64,000 nt of DNA from a bacterium 1XD42-1 (lineage in GTDB: Bacteria; Bacillota; Clostridia; Oscillospirales; Ruminococcaceae): the NCBI GenBank assembly GCA_003612625.1, contig RAZJ01000004.1, forward strand, positions 62,001-126,000. Direction: 5' to 3'. How positions within the stretch are numbered: the stretch's first letter is position 1; every line of letters starts with the position of its first letter. The notes beneath the pieces were generated by a model, which ran no database searches, was not told where the DNA came from, and saw only the letters and a program-made list of their open reading frames with translations. The position numbers were made by a program, and so were the translations under genes. This document shows positions 28,291-35,276 of this stretch, in pieces.

Positions 28291-28491
28291 TTAAACAGTA
28301 ACGCCAAATTCTTTTGCAATTTCCCGCAGCTTTTGCATGGCCATAGGATCATCTGGGGATAAAGGTGTGTATTTATCAACTGTAATCCCCTTTAAAATCA
28401 TTTTTGTTTTTACACTGCTGGCAATAATCTGGTTACCACGAGATTTTTGCGTAATAATTTTTTGAATCATATGATATATTTGTCCAGCCAA
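28291..28491 (-). CDS. Small protein co-transcribed with FIST protein
   Basis: Not recognised. 66 residues, TTG start at 28491 with GGAGG about 10 nt upstream. Basic N-terminal half, then VKTKMILKGITVDKYTPLSP and a helical C-terminus KLREIAKEFGV. Codon use is like the neighbours and the gene ends 52 bp before the FIST gene, so one transcript is likely. Confidence 0.6.
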   Translation of the reverse strand: MAGQIYHMIQKIITQKSRGNQIIASSVKTKMILKGITVDKYTPLSPDDPMAMQKLREIAKEFGVTV

Positions 28492-28551
28492 ATCTCTTCC
28501 GCCTCCTTTATTATAGCAATATTTCTACAAATGTTGCCATCAACGGCAAAT

Positions 28552-28580
28552 ATTATAACATATAAAAATCTTTCCTACAA
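28552..28580 (-). promoter_or_regulatory. Minus-strand promoter for the FIST operon
   Basis: Reading the minus strand: TTGTAG (28580-28575), 17-bp spacer, TATAAT (28557-28552). Another TATAAT at 28515-28510 has no clear -35. Confidence 0.4.
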
Positions 28581-28700
28581 CCACATTTTTTTACAAATCA
28601 GAGGGAATCGAGGATTTTCCTGCCAGATGTTCTTTTATAAAGAATTTTCTCCCCAGATCCTAAAAATTTTTGTAAAATAAGGCTGTGTTCACAGAATGTT

Positions 28701-28730
28701 TGTACATTGGTTTCATTTTTTTGATATAAT
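28701..28730 (+). promoter_or_regulatory. Promoter for citrate synthase
   Basis: TGTACA (28701-28706), 18-bp spacer, perfect TATAAT (28725-28730); about 87 bp before the start codon. Confidence 0.5.
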
Positions 28731-28817
28731 AGGGTGTAAGATTTTTTAGTAAGAGTTGTTTTGTCAAGATTTTGTTGCGTTTCCAACGAAATCGCATGAA
28801 CAGGGAGATGGTAAGAT

Positions 28818-30179
28818 ATGGGAAAAGATTACTTTGCAATTACACCGGAATTATGCCAGTTAGCACAAAAATGCCGCGATTCCAGCAGCATTGATGGAAG
28901 CTTGTATACCAAATATGAGGTAAAACGCGGCCTGCGGGATATTAACGGGAAAGGCGTATTAACCGGACTGACAGAGATTTCTGAAATCGTGTCCAGCAAA
29001 ATGGTAGACGGTAAGTCAGTCCCTTGCGAAGGAAAGCTCTATTACCGGGGTATTGATGTAGAGGAAATTGTAAACGGATTTTTAGCGGAACAGCGCTTTG
29101 GATATGAGGAAACCGCTTATCTGCTGCTTTTTGGAGAGCTTCCCAACTGGAGCCAGCTGGAACAATTCCGGAATATTCTTGGGGAATACCGTTCCCTGCC
29201 CACCAGCTTCGTCCGTGATATTATTATGAAAGCCCCAAGCCATGATATGATGAATACATTAGCCCGCAGCGTCCTGACCCTTTATTCCTATGATTCCCGG
29301 GCAGACGATGTCAGCATTGAAAATGTCCTGCGCCAGTGTTTGCAGCTCATCGCCATATTCCCGATGCTGTCGGTCTATGGCTACCAGGCTTACAGCCATT
29401 ATCATGATGGCAAAAGCTTGTTTATTCACAGCCCTTTGCCAGAGCTTTCCACAGCGGAAAATATTCTGCGCATTCTCCGTCCGGACAGCAGTTATACGGA
29501 ACTGGAAGCGCGGATTTTGGATTTGGCCCTTGTCCTCCATGCGGAACATGGCGGCGGTAATAACTCCACTTTTACAATCCATGTAGTATCTTCCTCTGGT
29601 ACGGATACTTATTCTGCTGTGGCCGCGGCTTTGGGTTCCTTAAAAGGCCCCCGTCATGGCGGCGCTAATATTAAAGTTGTCCAGATGTTTGAAGATATGA
29701 AACAAAATGTAAAGGATTGGGCAGATGAGGAGGAAGTGGAACGTTATCTGCGGGCTTTGCTCCATAAGGAAGCCTTTGACAAAGCGGGCCTGATTTATGG
29801 CATGGGTCATGCAGTTTATTCTTTGTCCGATCCCAGGGCAAATGTCTTTAAAAACTTCGTCCAGCGGCTTTCAGAAGCCAAAGGGAAAACAAAAGAATTT
29901 GGATTATATTCCAGTGTAGAACGTCTGGCATCCAAAATTATCCGGGAAGAACGGAAAATTTATAAAGGCGTCAGTGCAAATATTGACTTTTACAGCGGGT
30001 TTGTTTACAGTATGCTGGAGCTGCCTTTGGAGCTTTATACCCCCATTTTTGCGATTGCAAGAATTGCCGGCTGGAGTGCCCACCGGCTGGAGGAATTGAT
30101 TAACTGCGGAAAAATTATCCGTCCGGCTTACAAGAGCGTGGCAGACAACCGGCCTTATGTGCTGATGGCAGACCGTTAA
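28818..30179 (+). CDS. gltA: Citrate/2-methylcitrate synthase
   Basis: 453 residues. Citrate-synthase motifs: LYYRGIDVEEI at the N-terminal domain, HAEHGGGNNSTF with a catalytic His, GPRHGGAN, and GMGHAVYSLSDPRA with the second active-site His and the Asp region. It condenses oxaloacetate and acetyl-CoA (or propionyl-CoA). GGGAGATGG lies upstream. No aconitase, isocitrate dehydrogenase or methylcitrate genes are adjacent, so a stand-alone role, for example in glutamate synthesis, is inferred. Confidence 0.92.
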   Translation: MGKDYFAITPELCQLAQKCRDSSSIDGSLYTKYEVKRGLRDINGKGVLTGLTEISEIVSSKMVDGKSVPCEGKLYYRGIDVEEIVNGFLAEQRFGYEETAYLLLFGELPNWSQLEQFRNILGEYRSLPTSFVRDIIMKAPSHDMMNTLARSVLTLYSYDSRADDVSIENVLRQCLQLIAIFPMLSVYGYQAYSHYHDGKSLFIHSPLPELSTAENILRILRPDSSYTELEARILDLALVLHAEHGGGNNSTFTIHVVSSSGTDTYSAVAAALGSLKGPRHGGANIKVVQMFEDMKQNVKDWADEEEVERYLRALLHKEAFDKAGLIYGMGHAVYSLSDPRANVFKNFVQRLSEAKGKTKEFGLYSSVERLASKIIREERKIYKGVSANIDFYSGFVYSMLELPLELYTPIFAIARIAGWSAHRLEELINCGKIIRPAYKSVADNRPYVLMADR

Positions 30180-30214
30180 TTATGACAGGGCTGGCAGAAT
30201 TTTATGAATGATGA

Positions 30215-30568
30215 ATGGATCGGAAGCTGGTAAAAAATATGCTTGTAAATTTTAACAAAATACAGGAACATACTTATTCAGGGATGAATAAGGGAACGGG
30301 AACCATATCGGCAAAAATGTATATGGATAAAGATTGTAAAATTATTCCTTGTACGATCCATGCGGGCGGCTCAATCGGCATCCATAAACATGAAACAAGT
30401 GATGACATAAATTATGTGCTTTCTGGCAATGGAAAAGCAATTTGTGACGGACAAGAAGAAATCTTATTACCTGGCGTGTGTCATATATGCAGGAAAAATT
30501 CTGAACACAGCATTATCAATACAGGTGATAATAATTTGAATTTGATTACAGTAGTCATTGAACGATAG
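30215..30568 (+). CDS. Small cupin-domain protein
   Basis: 117 residues (or 109 from the ATG at 30239; neither has a strong Shine-Dalgarno). A single-cupin barrel: GGSIGIHKHETSDDINYVLSG is cupin motif 1 with His-x-His and Glu-like ligands in short form, and CHICRKNSEHSII is motif 2 with a His. Probably metal binding; substrate unknown. 35 bp after citrate synthase and before a terminator, so possibly co-transcribed with it. Confidence 0.8.
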   Translation: MDRKLVKNMLVNFNKIQEHTYSGMNKGTGTISAKMYMDKDCKIIPCTIHAGGSIGIHKHETSDDINYVLSGNGKAICDGQEEILLPGVCHICRKNSEHSIINTGDNNLNLITVVIER

Positions 30569-30577
30569 CAACTGACT

Positions 30578-30619
30578 GGGGAGCCGTCTATATAAGGCGG
30601 TTCCCCTGTTTGCGTTTTT
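30578..30619 (+). terminator. Terminator after cupin gene
   Basis: 11-bp stem GGGGAGCCGTC (30578-30588) / GGCGGTTCCCC (30596-30606), two G-T pairs, followed by an interrupted T tract ending in TTTTT. Confidence 0.7.
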
Positions 30620-30637
30620 GAGGGATTCTGCTATAAT
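30610..30637 (+). promoter_or_regulatory. Promoter for the small gene at 30670
   Basis: TTGCGT (30610-30615), 16-bp spacer, perfect TATAAT (30632-30637). The -35 overlaps the T tract of the preceding terminator. Confidence 0.45.
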
Positions 30638-30669
30638 ATCTTATAAAAAAATAAGGATGGTGCGCAGGA

Positions 30670-30915
30670 ATGGAAATACCAATGCTGGATATGCTCCAGG
30701 AACAAAATATTTATTCCGGCAGCGATGGAAAATTCCGGTTTAAAGTCGTTCCGGAAAAGGATTCTATGAAAATAACCGCTTATCAGGAGTATTGTTTGGA
30801 ATATTGCCAGGAACATGGCCTTGTTTTAGGGGAAACCGAGCTGCCTTTGACAGAGGAAGGGATGGAGCAGCTGAAAACATGGCTGAACCATCGGAAAAAC
30901 GAGGTTCGCTTCTAG
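30670..30915 (+). CDS. Small hypothetical protein
   Basis: Not recognised. 81 residues, ATG at 30670 after AAGGATGG. Acidic, soluble, with Tyr/Cys-containing middle (CLEYCQEHG) and a helical C-terminus EGMEQLKTWLNHR. Own promoter; the Rrf2 promoter begins 24 bp after its stop. Confidence 0.65.
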   Translation: MEIPMLDMLQEQNIYSGSDGKFRFKVVPEKDSMKITAYQEYCLEYCQEHGLVLGETELPLTEEGMEQLKTWLNHRKNEVRF

Positions 30916-30938
30916 GAAAAGGCAGAAAATGAAGTTCC

Positions 30939-30967
30939 TTGACAAAGGGCCGCAGGAAAGGTATACT
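30939..30967 (+). promoter_or_regulatory. Consensus promoter for the Rrf2 regulator
   Basis: TTGACA (30939-30944), 17-bp spacer, TATACT (30962-30967). Confidence 0.85.
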
Positions 30968-30991
30968 TAAAAGTACATTGAATTGGTATAC
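30960..30991. promoter_or_regulatory. Candidate Rrf2 operator
   Basis: An inverted repeat TACTT-AA-AAGTA (30964-30975) overlaps the -10 box, and GGTATAC occurs twice (30960-30966 and 30985-30991), 25 bp apart. The position over the -10 and transcription start suits autorepression. Confidence 0.45.
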
Positions 30992-31008
30992 ATTTAAGGG
31001 GGAAAGAT

Positions 31009-31425
31009 ATGTACATCACTCTGGAGGCCGACTATGCTGTGCGGATTGTAGATTGTCTTGCACGCAATGCCATCCGTATGGATGCCAAAACATTAGCGGC
31101 CCATACAGGAGTAACCCTGCGTTTTTCCTTGAAAATCCTGCGGAAGCTGGTGGCAGAAGGCATTATCCGTTCCTATAAAGGAACCCAGGGCGGGTATGAA
31201 CTGGCAATCCCTGCACAGGAAATTTCTCTGGGGCGGGTCATTGAAACAGTAGAAGGCCCTATCATCATCAGCCGCTGTGTAGGACACGAGGAATATGTTT
31301 GCAGCCAGTCCGGCGGCAAAAGCGGATATTGCCGGTTTAATAAGACTTATACAGAAGTGGCCCAAATGGTAAGGGAACGGCTGTACCGGGAGCATTTCGG
31401 CCTGGAAGAAGGACAAGAGGAGTAA
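31009..31425 (+). CDS. Rrf2 family transcriptional regulator, probable Fe-S sensor
   Basis: 138 residues. The winged helix (about 1-65) has DYAVRIVDCLA, LRFSLKILRKLVAEGII and the wing GTQGGYELA. Three Cys (90, 98, 108) lie in the region where IscR ligates its iron-sulphur cluster, with spacing wider than in E. coli IscR. It may sense Fe-S or redox status. It has a consensus promoter and a candidate self-operator; the next gene starts 12 bp downstream. No isc/suf genes are in the window. Confidence 0.9.
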   Translation: MYITLEADYAVRIVDCLARNAIRMDAKTLAAHTGVTLRFSLKILRKLVAEGIIRSYKGTQGGYELAIPAQEISLGRVIETVEGPIIISRCVGHEEYVCSQSGGKSGYCRFNKTYTEVAQMVRERLYREHFGLEEGQEE

Positions 31426-31436
31426 AACAATTTCAA

Positions 31437-31715
31437 ATGGAAATGATATGGAGCCTGCTGGCTGGCGGGATTTTTGCTTTAGGGGATGGGTGGCTTCTTT
31501 ACTGGGTGATGCGGAAAGCAGCTTCCCAGCCGGATCGGGCGAAAAATTGGCTGCTCCGTGGAATGTCAGCAAGAGCTTTGCTGACTGCCGCAGTTATATG
31601 GATTTCCTTATGCCTGCCTTTTTTCAATGCCGCAGGAATTGTAATTGCCTTACTGCTTCAAAAAGCTTTTCTCATTGCCGCCGTACTGCTCCGCCATAAA
31701 AAAGAAAATCATTAA
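31437..31715 (+). CDS. Small membrane protein, AtpI-like topology
   Basis: 92 residues with three to four hydrophobic segments (about 4-24, 42-60, 63-85) and a central RGMSARALL segment resembling the Arg-containing helix start of ATP-synthase subunit I proteins. That resemblance is weak; no atp genes are adjacent. Co-transcribed with the Rrf2 gene, so it may be its target. Confidence 0.6.
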   Translation: MEMIWSLLAGGIFALGDGWLLYWVMRKAASQPDRAKNWLLRGMSARALLTAAVIWISLCLPFFNAAGIVIALLLQKAFLIAAVLLRHKKENH

Positions 31716-31754
31716 AAATCCGCCGCAACCTGCTATGGAAACGGCGGATTTTTT
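31714..31754. terminator. Bidirectional terminator
   Basis: AAAAATCCGCCG (31714-31725) pairs with CGGCGGATTTTT (31742-31753), with a T run after the right arm and an A run at the left, between convergent genes. Confidence 0.85.
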
Positions 31755-31787
31755 AGATCCCATTTTTATGTACCGGAACGCTCATAA

Positions 31788-32624
31788 TTAACCATTTTCT
31801 TCTAACGAGAAGGGATTACGACCGCCTTTTTTTTTATTGCCTTGTTTTGATGCCCGGGGAGGGGCAGGATCATTTTTTGGTGAAAGCTCATTGGAAACAA
31901 CAGGAGGATTATTATTGCTGTTATCTTCTTCCTTTGGCCCGTCAATAACCAGGACCGGTTCCTGTTCCTGTTCTTTTTCTTCCTCTTTTTCAGGTTCTTT
32001 TTCCGGTTTCACCGGTTCTTCAATCTGGGGCGGAGCCGGAGGCTGCTCCATCACAACGGAACCGAATACAATAGCTCCTTTGCTGACCTCGATTTCCGGA
32101 GTAGAAATATCACCATAAACAGCGCCTGTGCTGCTGACAGAAACAGATTCTGCCGCTTTGATATTGCCGTTAATCTGACCACTGACGGTAACGACTGTTG
32201 CTATAACATTGCCGTTTACATTGGTGTCATTGCCAAATACAGCGGATTTTTCACAGATAATATTCCCAACAATATTTGCATTTCCTGCTACCAATACGCC
32301 GCATGTTACATCTCCATCCACTTTCCCGTGGATCTTGGCAATGGCACGGCTGGTTACGCAGCCCTTTACTTCTCCAAAAATTTCCACATTGTCCTCTGAT
32401 ACAATGTCACCCGTAAAAATCGTATTGCGGGATACAGAAGTCGTCAGGTCAGACTCAATCATGGGATTCGCCTCCGTTTTTGTGGTAAGCTCTTTTGCAC
32501 TGGAATCATTTTCCTCAACGGCAGGAGTGGGTTCCGGGGATATTCCGAGGGGACCCGCCATAGCCGGAGCGGAATTTAACGCAACGGGAGGGATTGGCTG
32601 ATTTTTTGGTTTTCTCCCAAACAT
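31788..32624 (-). CDS. Bactofilin family cytoskeletal protein
   Basis: 278 residues. The central right-handed beta-helix bactofilin core (about 62-195) shows the repeated hydrophobic/Gly pattern, for example NVEIFGEVKGCV, HGKVDGDVTCG and SGQINGNIKAAE. Both ends are disordered: an N-terminal Pro/Ala/Glu tail of about 60 residues and a C-terminal tail with a run of Glu/Lys/Gln-Pro followed by a basic end NKKKGGRN. Bactofilins polymerise without nucleotide and scaffold cell-wall enzymes. No M23 peptidase gene, a common partner, is next to it. GAAAGGAGC is 11 nt before the ATG. Confidence 0.92.
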   Translation of the reverse strand: MFGRKPKNQPIPPVALNSAPAMAGPLGISPEPTPAVEENDSSAKELTTKTEANPMIESDLTTSVSRNTIFTGDIVSEDNVEIFGEVKGCVTSRAIAKIHGKVDGDVTCGVLVAGNANIVGNIICEKSAVFGNDTNVNGNVIATVVTVSGQINGNIKAAESVSVSSTGAVYGDISTPEIEVSKGAIVFGSVVMEQPPAPPQIEEPVKPEKEPEKEEEKEQEQEPVLVIDGPKEEDNSNNNPPVVSNELSPKNDPAPPRASKQGNKKKGGRNPFSLEENG

Positions 32625-33127
32625 CTACTTACATAGCTCCTTTCGTCTAAAGCGCGGCCCGGAGCAAAATTATGGCCAAGGCCCGATGGCGGGGATGGGG
32701 GAATGCCCTGGAAACGCTTTAATCAAGTAATGGCATAAGCGGAAGATATACAATGGAAGTGCGTTCCAATTATAGGATTCTTTACAGATTACAGTTTAGC
32801 ATAAACAGGAAAGAAACACAATATCTATTTTGATATGAAAAGGAAAAAGATTTCTGTGACTAAAGATTTCAAAGAATGGGCAGGATTGGAAAGGCTGGAA
32901 AAATGACAGGAATATCAAAATTTCCTCTATTGGTTACAAATCGGTAACAAAATCATTACACCCAGATTACATTTATGAAAAAAATTTTAAAAAAAACAAA
33001 ATTAGGTCTTGATTTTTAGAAAATACATGGTATATTATAAGTAAGGAAATGATGAGGGAATATCAGGTTTTGTAAATTAGTTTGAAAAAAGTTACAGACT
33101 GTAACTTGTCACAAAGGGGGAGCGGCG
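32625..33127. other. Intergenic region with a cre-like site
   Basis: About 500 bp without a convincing gene. It should hold the bactofilin promoter (a minus-strand TATAAT is at 32774-32769, with no good -35). TGGAAACGCTTTAA at 32709-32722 matches 12 of 14 positions of the CcpA cre consensus. The right part is AT-rich and holds the promoter of the gene at 33128. Confidence 0.5.
33009..33036 (+). promoter_or_regulatory. Promoter for small membrane protein gene
   Basis: TTGATT (33009-33014), 16-bp spacer, TATATT (33031-33036); about 90 bp leader. Confidence 0.45.
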
Positions 33128-33448
33128 ATGAAACGGAAAAAAAATCATCAGGGATTGAAAATGGGTTTGTTATGTGGAATCGGCGCTTTTATTCTGTTGT
33201 CATTTTTAGCAGGCGGTTTGGTGGAATTTTCCAGAGAAGTGGGTTTTTTCCGCTGGCTGGTGGATATGCTTTCCTATACCATCTTCAATAAAATAGGCTA
33301 TAAGTTAGCCGCTTCTGTTGGTATCGGTGTGGCAGTTGCTTTTATCACCAATATGGCAGCTTATGGGAAAGCTGTCAAGCAGCATAAAGTCCAGCGGGTT
33401 CGATTCCGTCAGGAAGAAGATACTGAGAGTAAAACCCGGATTGCTTAA
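33128..33448 (+). CDS. Small two-helix membrane protein
   Basis: Not recognised. 106 residues, ATG 33128 after AAAGGGGGAG. Basic N-terminus MKRKKNHQ, hydrophobic helices at about 13-33 and 58-78, then a charged C-terminal tail rich in Lys/Arg/Gln/Glu. Single-gene unit with its own promoter and a following hairpin. Confidence 0.7.
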   Translation: MKRKKNHQGLKMGLLCGIGAFILLSFLAGGLVEFSREVGFFRWLVDMLSYTIFNKIGYKLAASVGIGVAVAFITNMAAYGKAVKQHKVQRVRFRQEEDTESKTRIA

Positions 33449-33488
33449 AATTATTTTGCTTTTCATTTTTTCTCCTAATTTTATACAT

Positions 33489-33518
33489 GGAAACCGGCGT
33501 TGTGAAACGTCGGTTTCC
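33489..33518 (+). terminator. Hairpin after the 33128 gene
   Basis: 13-bp stem GGAAACCGGCGTT (33489-33501) / AACGTCGGTTTCC (33506-33518) with one G-T pair and a 4-nt loop. No clean T tract follows (TCATTTAT), so termination may be weak. Confidence 0.6.
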
Positions 33519-33570
33519 TCATTTATCAGGCAAAAAAATAAATGTAACCGCGTTTATAAAATATATCAAT

Positions 33571-33599
33571 TTCCCAAATAATACAATATTTGATATACT
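33571..33599 (+). promoter_or_regulatory. Promoter for the Cys-rich protein gene
   Basis: TTCCCA (33571-33576), 17-bp spacer, TATACT (33594-33599), 80 bp before the start. Confidence 0.4.
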
Positions 33600-33678
33600 T
33601 ACTATTACAGAATGTTTTGTGTCGTACTTTTCTATGAAAAGCGCACAAAGCTGGATGGGAAAGGAAGGTAGAAAGATT

Positions 33679-34161
33679 ATGAACATTAAAAACGAAGTCA
33701 GTGTAAAAAAAGTAATTAAAGATGCAGAAGAATATTTTAGAGGAGGATACTTCTGTTGTGAAGCGGTAATGGCTTCCATTCGGGATAATTTTGAACTGGA
33801 TGTACCAAAAGAAGTCATTGCCATGTCTTCCGGTATGGCTGTGGGCGCAGGCCGCAGCGGCTGTATGTGCGGCGCATTAAACGGCGGTATCCTTGCTTTG
33901 GGCCTGCTTTTTGGCCGTACAGAGCCTAATGGCCCGAAAGATCCTAAAGTTGTAAAATGTATGGAATTAACCAATGAACTGCATACCTGGTTCCGGAAAG
34001 AAAATGGAAAAAATTCTGTGTGCTGCCGCGTTTTGACAAAAGAATTTGATATGGGCAAAGGCGAACATAAAGAACAATGTATCCGCTTTACCGGCATGTG
34101 CGCAGGAAAAGTCGCTGATATTGTAATCCGTGAATTTGGGCTGAAAAATACAGATGAATAA
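33679..34161 (+). CDS. C_GCAxxG_C_C family Cys-rich protein
   Basis: 160 residues from MNIKNEVSVKK; an in-frame extension to 33487 covers the upstream hairpin and promoter and is rejected. Nine Cys: Cys26-27 in FCCEA, Cys62 and Cys64 in GCMCGALNGG, Cys94, Cys115-116, Cys134 and Cys141. The pattern fits the C_GCAxxG_C_C family, of unknown function, thought to bind metal or act in redox chemistry. The last 8 bp overlap the TDT transporter gene. Confidence 0.88.
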   Translation: MNIKNEVSVKKVIKDAEEYFRGGYFCCEAVMASIRDNFELDVPKEVIAMSSGMAVGAGRSGCMCGALNGGILALGLLFGRTEPNGPKDPKVVKCMELTNELHTWFRKENGKNSVCCRVLTKEFDMGKGEHKEQCIRFTGMCAGKVADIVIREFGLKNTDE

Positions 34162-35071
34162 TGTAATTAAAAAAGTCCCGATCCCTTTGTGCGGGGTTAT
34201 CCTCGGCATGGCGGCCTTGGGAAATTTGCTGCAAAGCTATTCCGAAGGAATCCGGTATGCCTGCGGTATTGTTGCGGCTTTCCTGCTGGTACTGTTTGTA
34301 TTAAAACTGATTTTATTTCCCCAGATGATAAAAGAAGATTTAAACAATCCCATTATGGCCAGCGTTGCCCCAACCTTATCTATGGCGCTTATGCTTTTGA
34401 GCACCTATGTGAAGCCCTTTATTGGGCAGGCAGCATTTTTTATTTGGATTGCCGCCATTGTTTTGCATATTGTACTTATCCTTTACTTTTCTAAAAAATT
34501 TATACTGAACCTCCAAATGTCAAAGGTTTTTGCAAGTTATTATATCGTATATGTAGGAATTGCCGTTGCCGCTGTTACTGCCCCGGCTTATGAACAGCTT
34601 GGAATCGGTATGGCAGCGTTCTGGTTTGGTTTTGTTTCTTTGATTGCGCTGTTGGTACTGGTTACCATCCGCTATGCAAAATATAAACAAATCCCCGAAC
34701 CGGCACGGCCTTTAATCTGTATTTATGCTGCACCTACAAGCTTATGTCTTGCAGGATATATCCAGTCAGTAACGCCAAAATCTTATGGCTTTTTAATGGG
34801 GATGTTCCTGTTATCCACATTTTTGTATTTCTTTGCCCTTGTAATGGCGGTCAGTTATTTAAAACTCCCCTTTTATCCCAGTTATGCTTCTTTTACATTC
34901 CCCTTTGTCATCAGCGCCATTGCGGCGAAACAAACAATGGTATGCCTGGGAAAAATGGAGCGTCCATTGCCAATCCTATCTTATCTGGTCTTGATTGAAA
35001 CTATTATTGCAGTTGTTTTTGTATTGTATGTGCTGATCCGTTTTTTACAGTTTATTTTTGTAAAAAAATAA
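34154..35071 (+). CDS. TDT (TehA/SLAC1-like) family transporter
   Basis: 305 residues, about ten hydrophobic helices, beginning VPIPLCGVILGMAALGNLL as in the Firmicutes members often labelled exfoliative toxin A/B homologues. The family comprises anion channels and dicarboxylate or tellurite-related transporters. Overlap with the Cys-rich gene suggests a shared role. Substrate unknown. Confidence 0.88.
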   Translation: MNNVIKKVPIPLCGVILGMAALGNLLQSYSEGIRYACGIVAAFLLVLFVLKLILFPQMIKEDLNNPIMASVAPTLSMALMLLSTYVKPFIGQAAFFIWIAAIVLHIVLILYFSKKFILNLQMSKVFASYYIVYVGIAVAAVTAPAYEQLGIGMAAFWFGFVSLIALLVLVTIRYAKYKQIPEPARPLICIYAAPTSLCLAGYIQSVTPKSYGFLMGMFLLSTFLYFFALVMAVSYLKLPFYPSYASFTFPFVISAIAAKQTMVCLGKMERPLPILSYLVLIETIIAVVFVLYVLIRFLQFIFVKK

Positions 35072-35081
35072 GAAAATCAGG

Positions 35082-35115
35082 AAAGCAGTATCCCAAAAGT
35101 GGTGCTGCTTTTTTC
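35082..35115 (+). terminator. Terminator after TDT gene
   Basis: AAAGCAG (35082-35088) pairs with CTGCTTT (35105-35111), imperfect upper stem, then TTTTCTTTTT. Confidence 0.7.
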
Positions 35116-35163
35116 TTTTTCCCTTAAACAGGATGCAACCATAAAAAATTCACAATTTATACT

Positions 35164-35191
35164 TGATTTTTCTCGTGAGGTATATTATAGT
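35164..35191 (+). promoter_or_regulatory. htpG promoter
   Basis: TTGATT (35164-35169), 16-bp spacer, TATAGT (35186-35191), placing the start of transcription inside the CIRCE element. Confidence 0.6.
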
Positions 35192-35195
35192 TATA

Positions 35196-35222
35196 TTAGC
35201 ACTCATTACTATTGAGTGCTAA
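35196..35222. promoter_or_regulatory. CIRCE element (HrcA operator)
   Basis: TTAGCACTC (35196-35204), 9-nt spacer, GAGTGCTAA (35214-35222): an exact match to the CIRCE consensus. It lies just downstream of the -10 box, where bound HrcA would block transcription. Confidence 0.97.
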
Positions 35223-35276
35223 TATCATGTAAATTATACATTTCGCCTTGCGCGGTAGAGAAAGGGACGGTATTTC

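Larger units (their letters stand above)
28492..28817. other. Divergent intergenic region
   Basis: 326 bp of AT-rich DNA between the small FIST-linked gene (minus) and citrate synthase (plus). It holds promoter-like boxes on both strands, listed separately. An apparent minus-strand 62-codon frame (28598-28786) was judged spurious. Confidence 0.6.

Noticed and set aside
28598-28786. 62-codon minus-strand frame between the FIST operon and citrate synthase
   Set aside because: No ribosome-binding site, biased low-complexity composition, and it overlaps the citrate synthase promoter.
33487-33678. N-terminal extension of the Cys-rich protein to 33487
   Set aside because: It would translate the preceding hairpin and promoter; the family N-terminus begins at about 33679.
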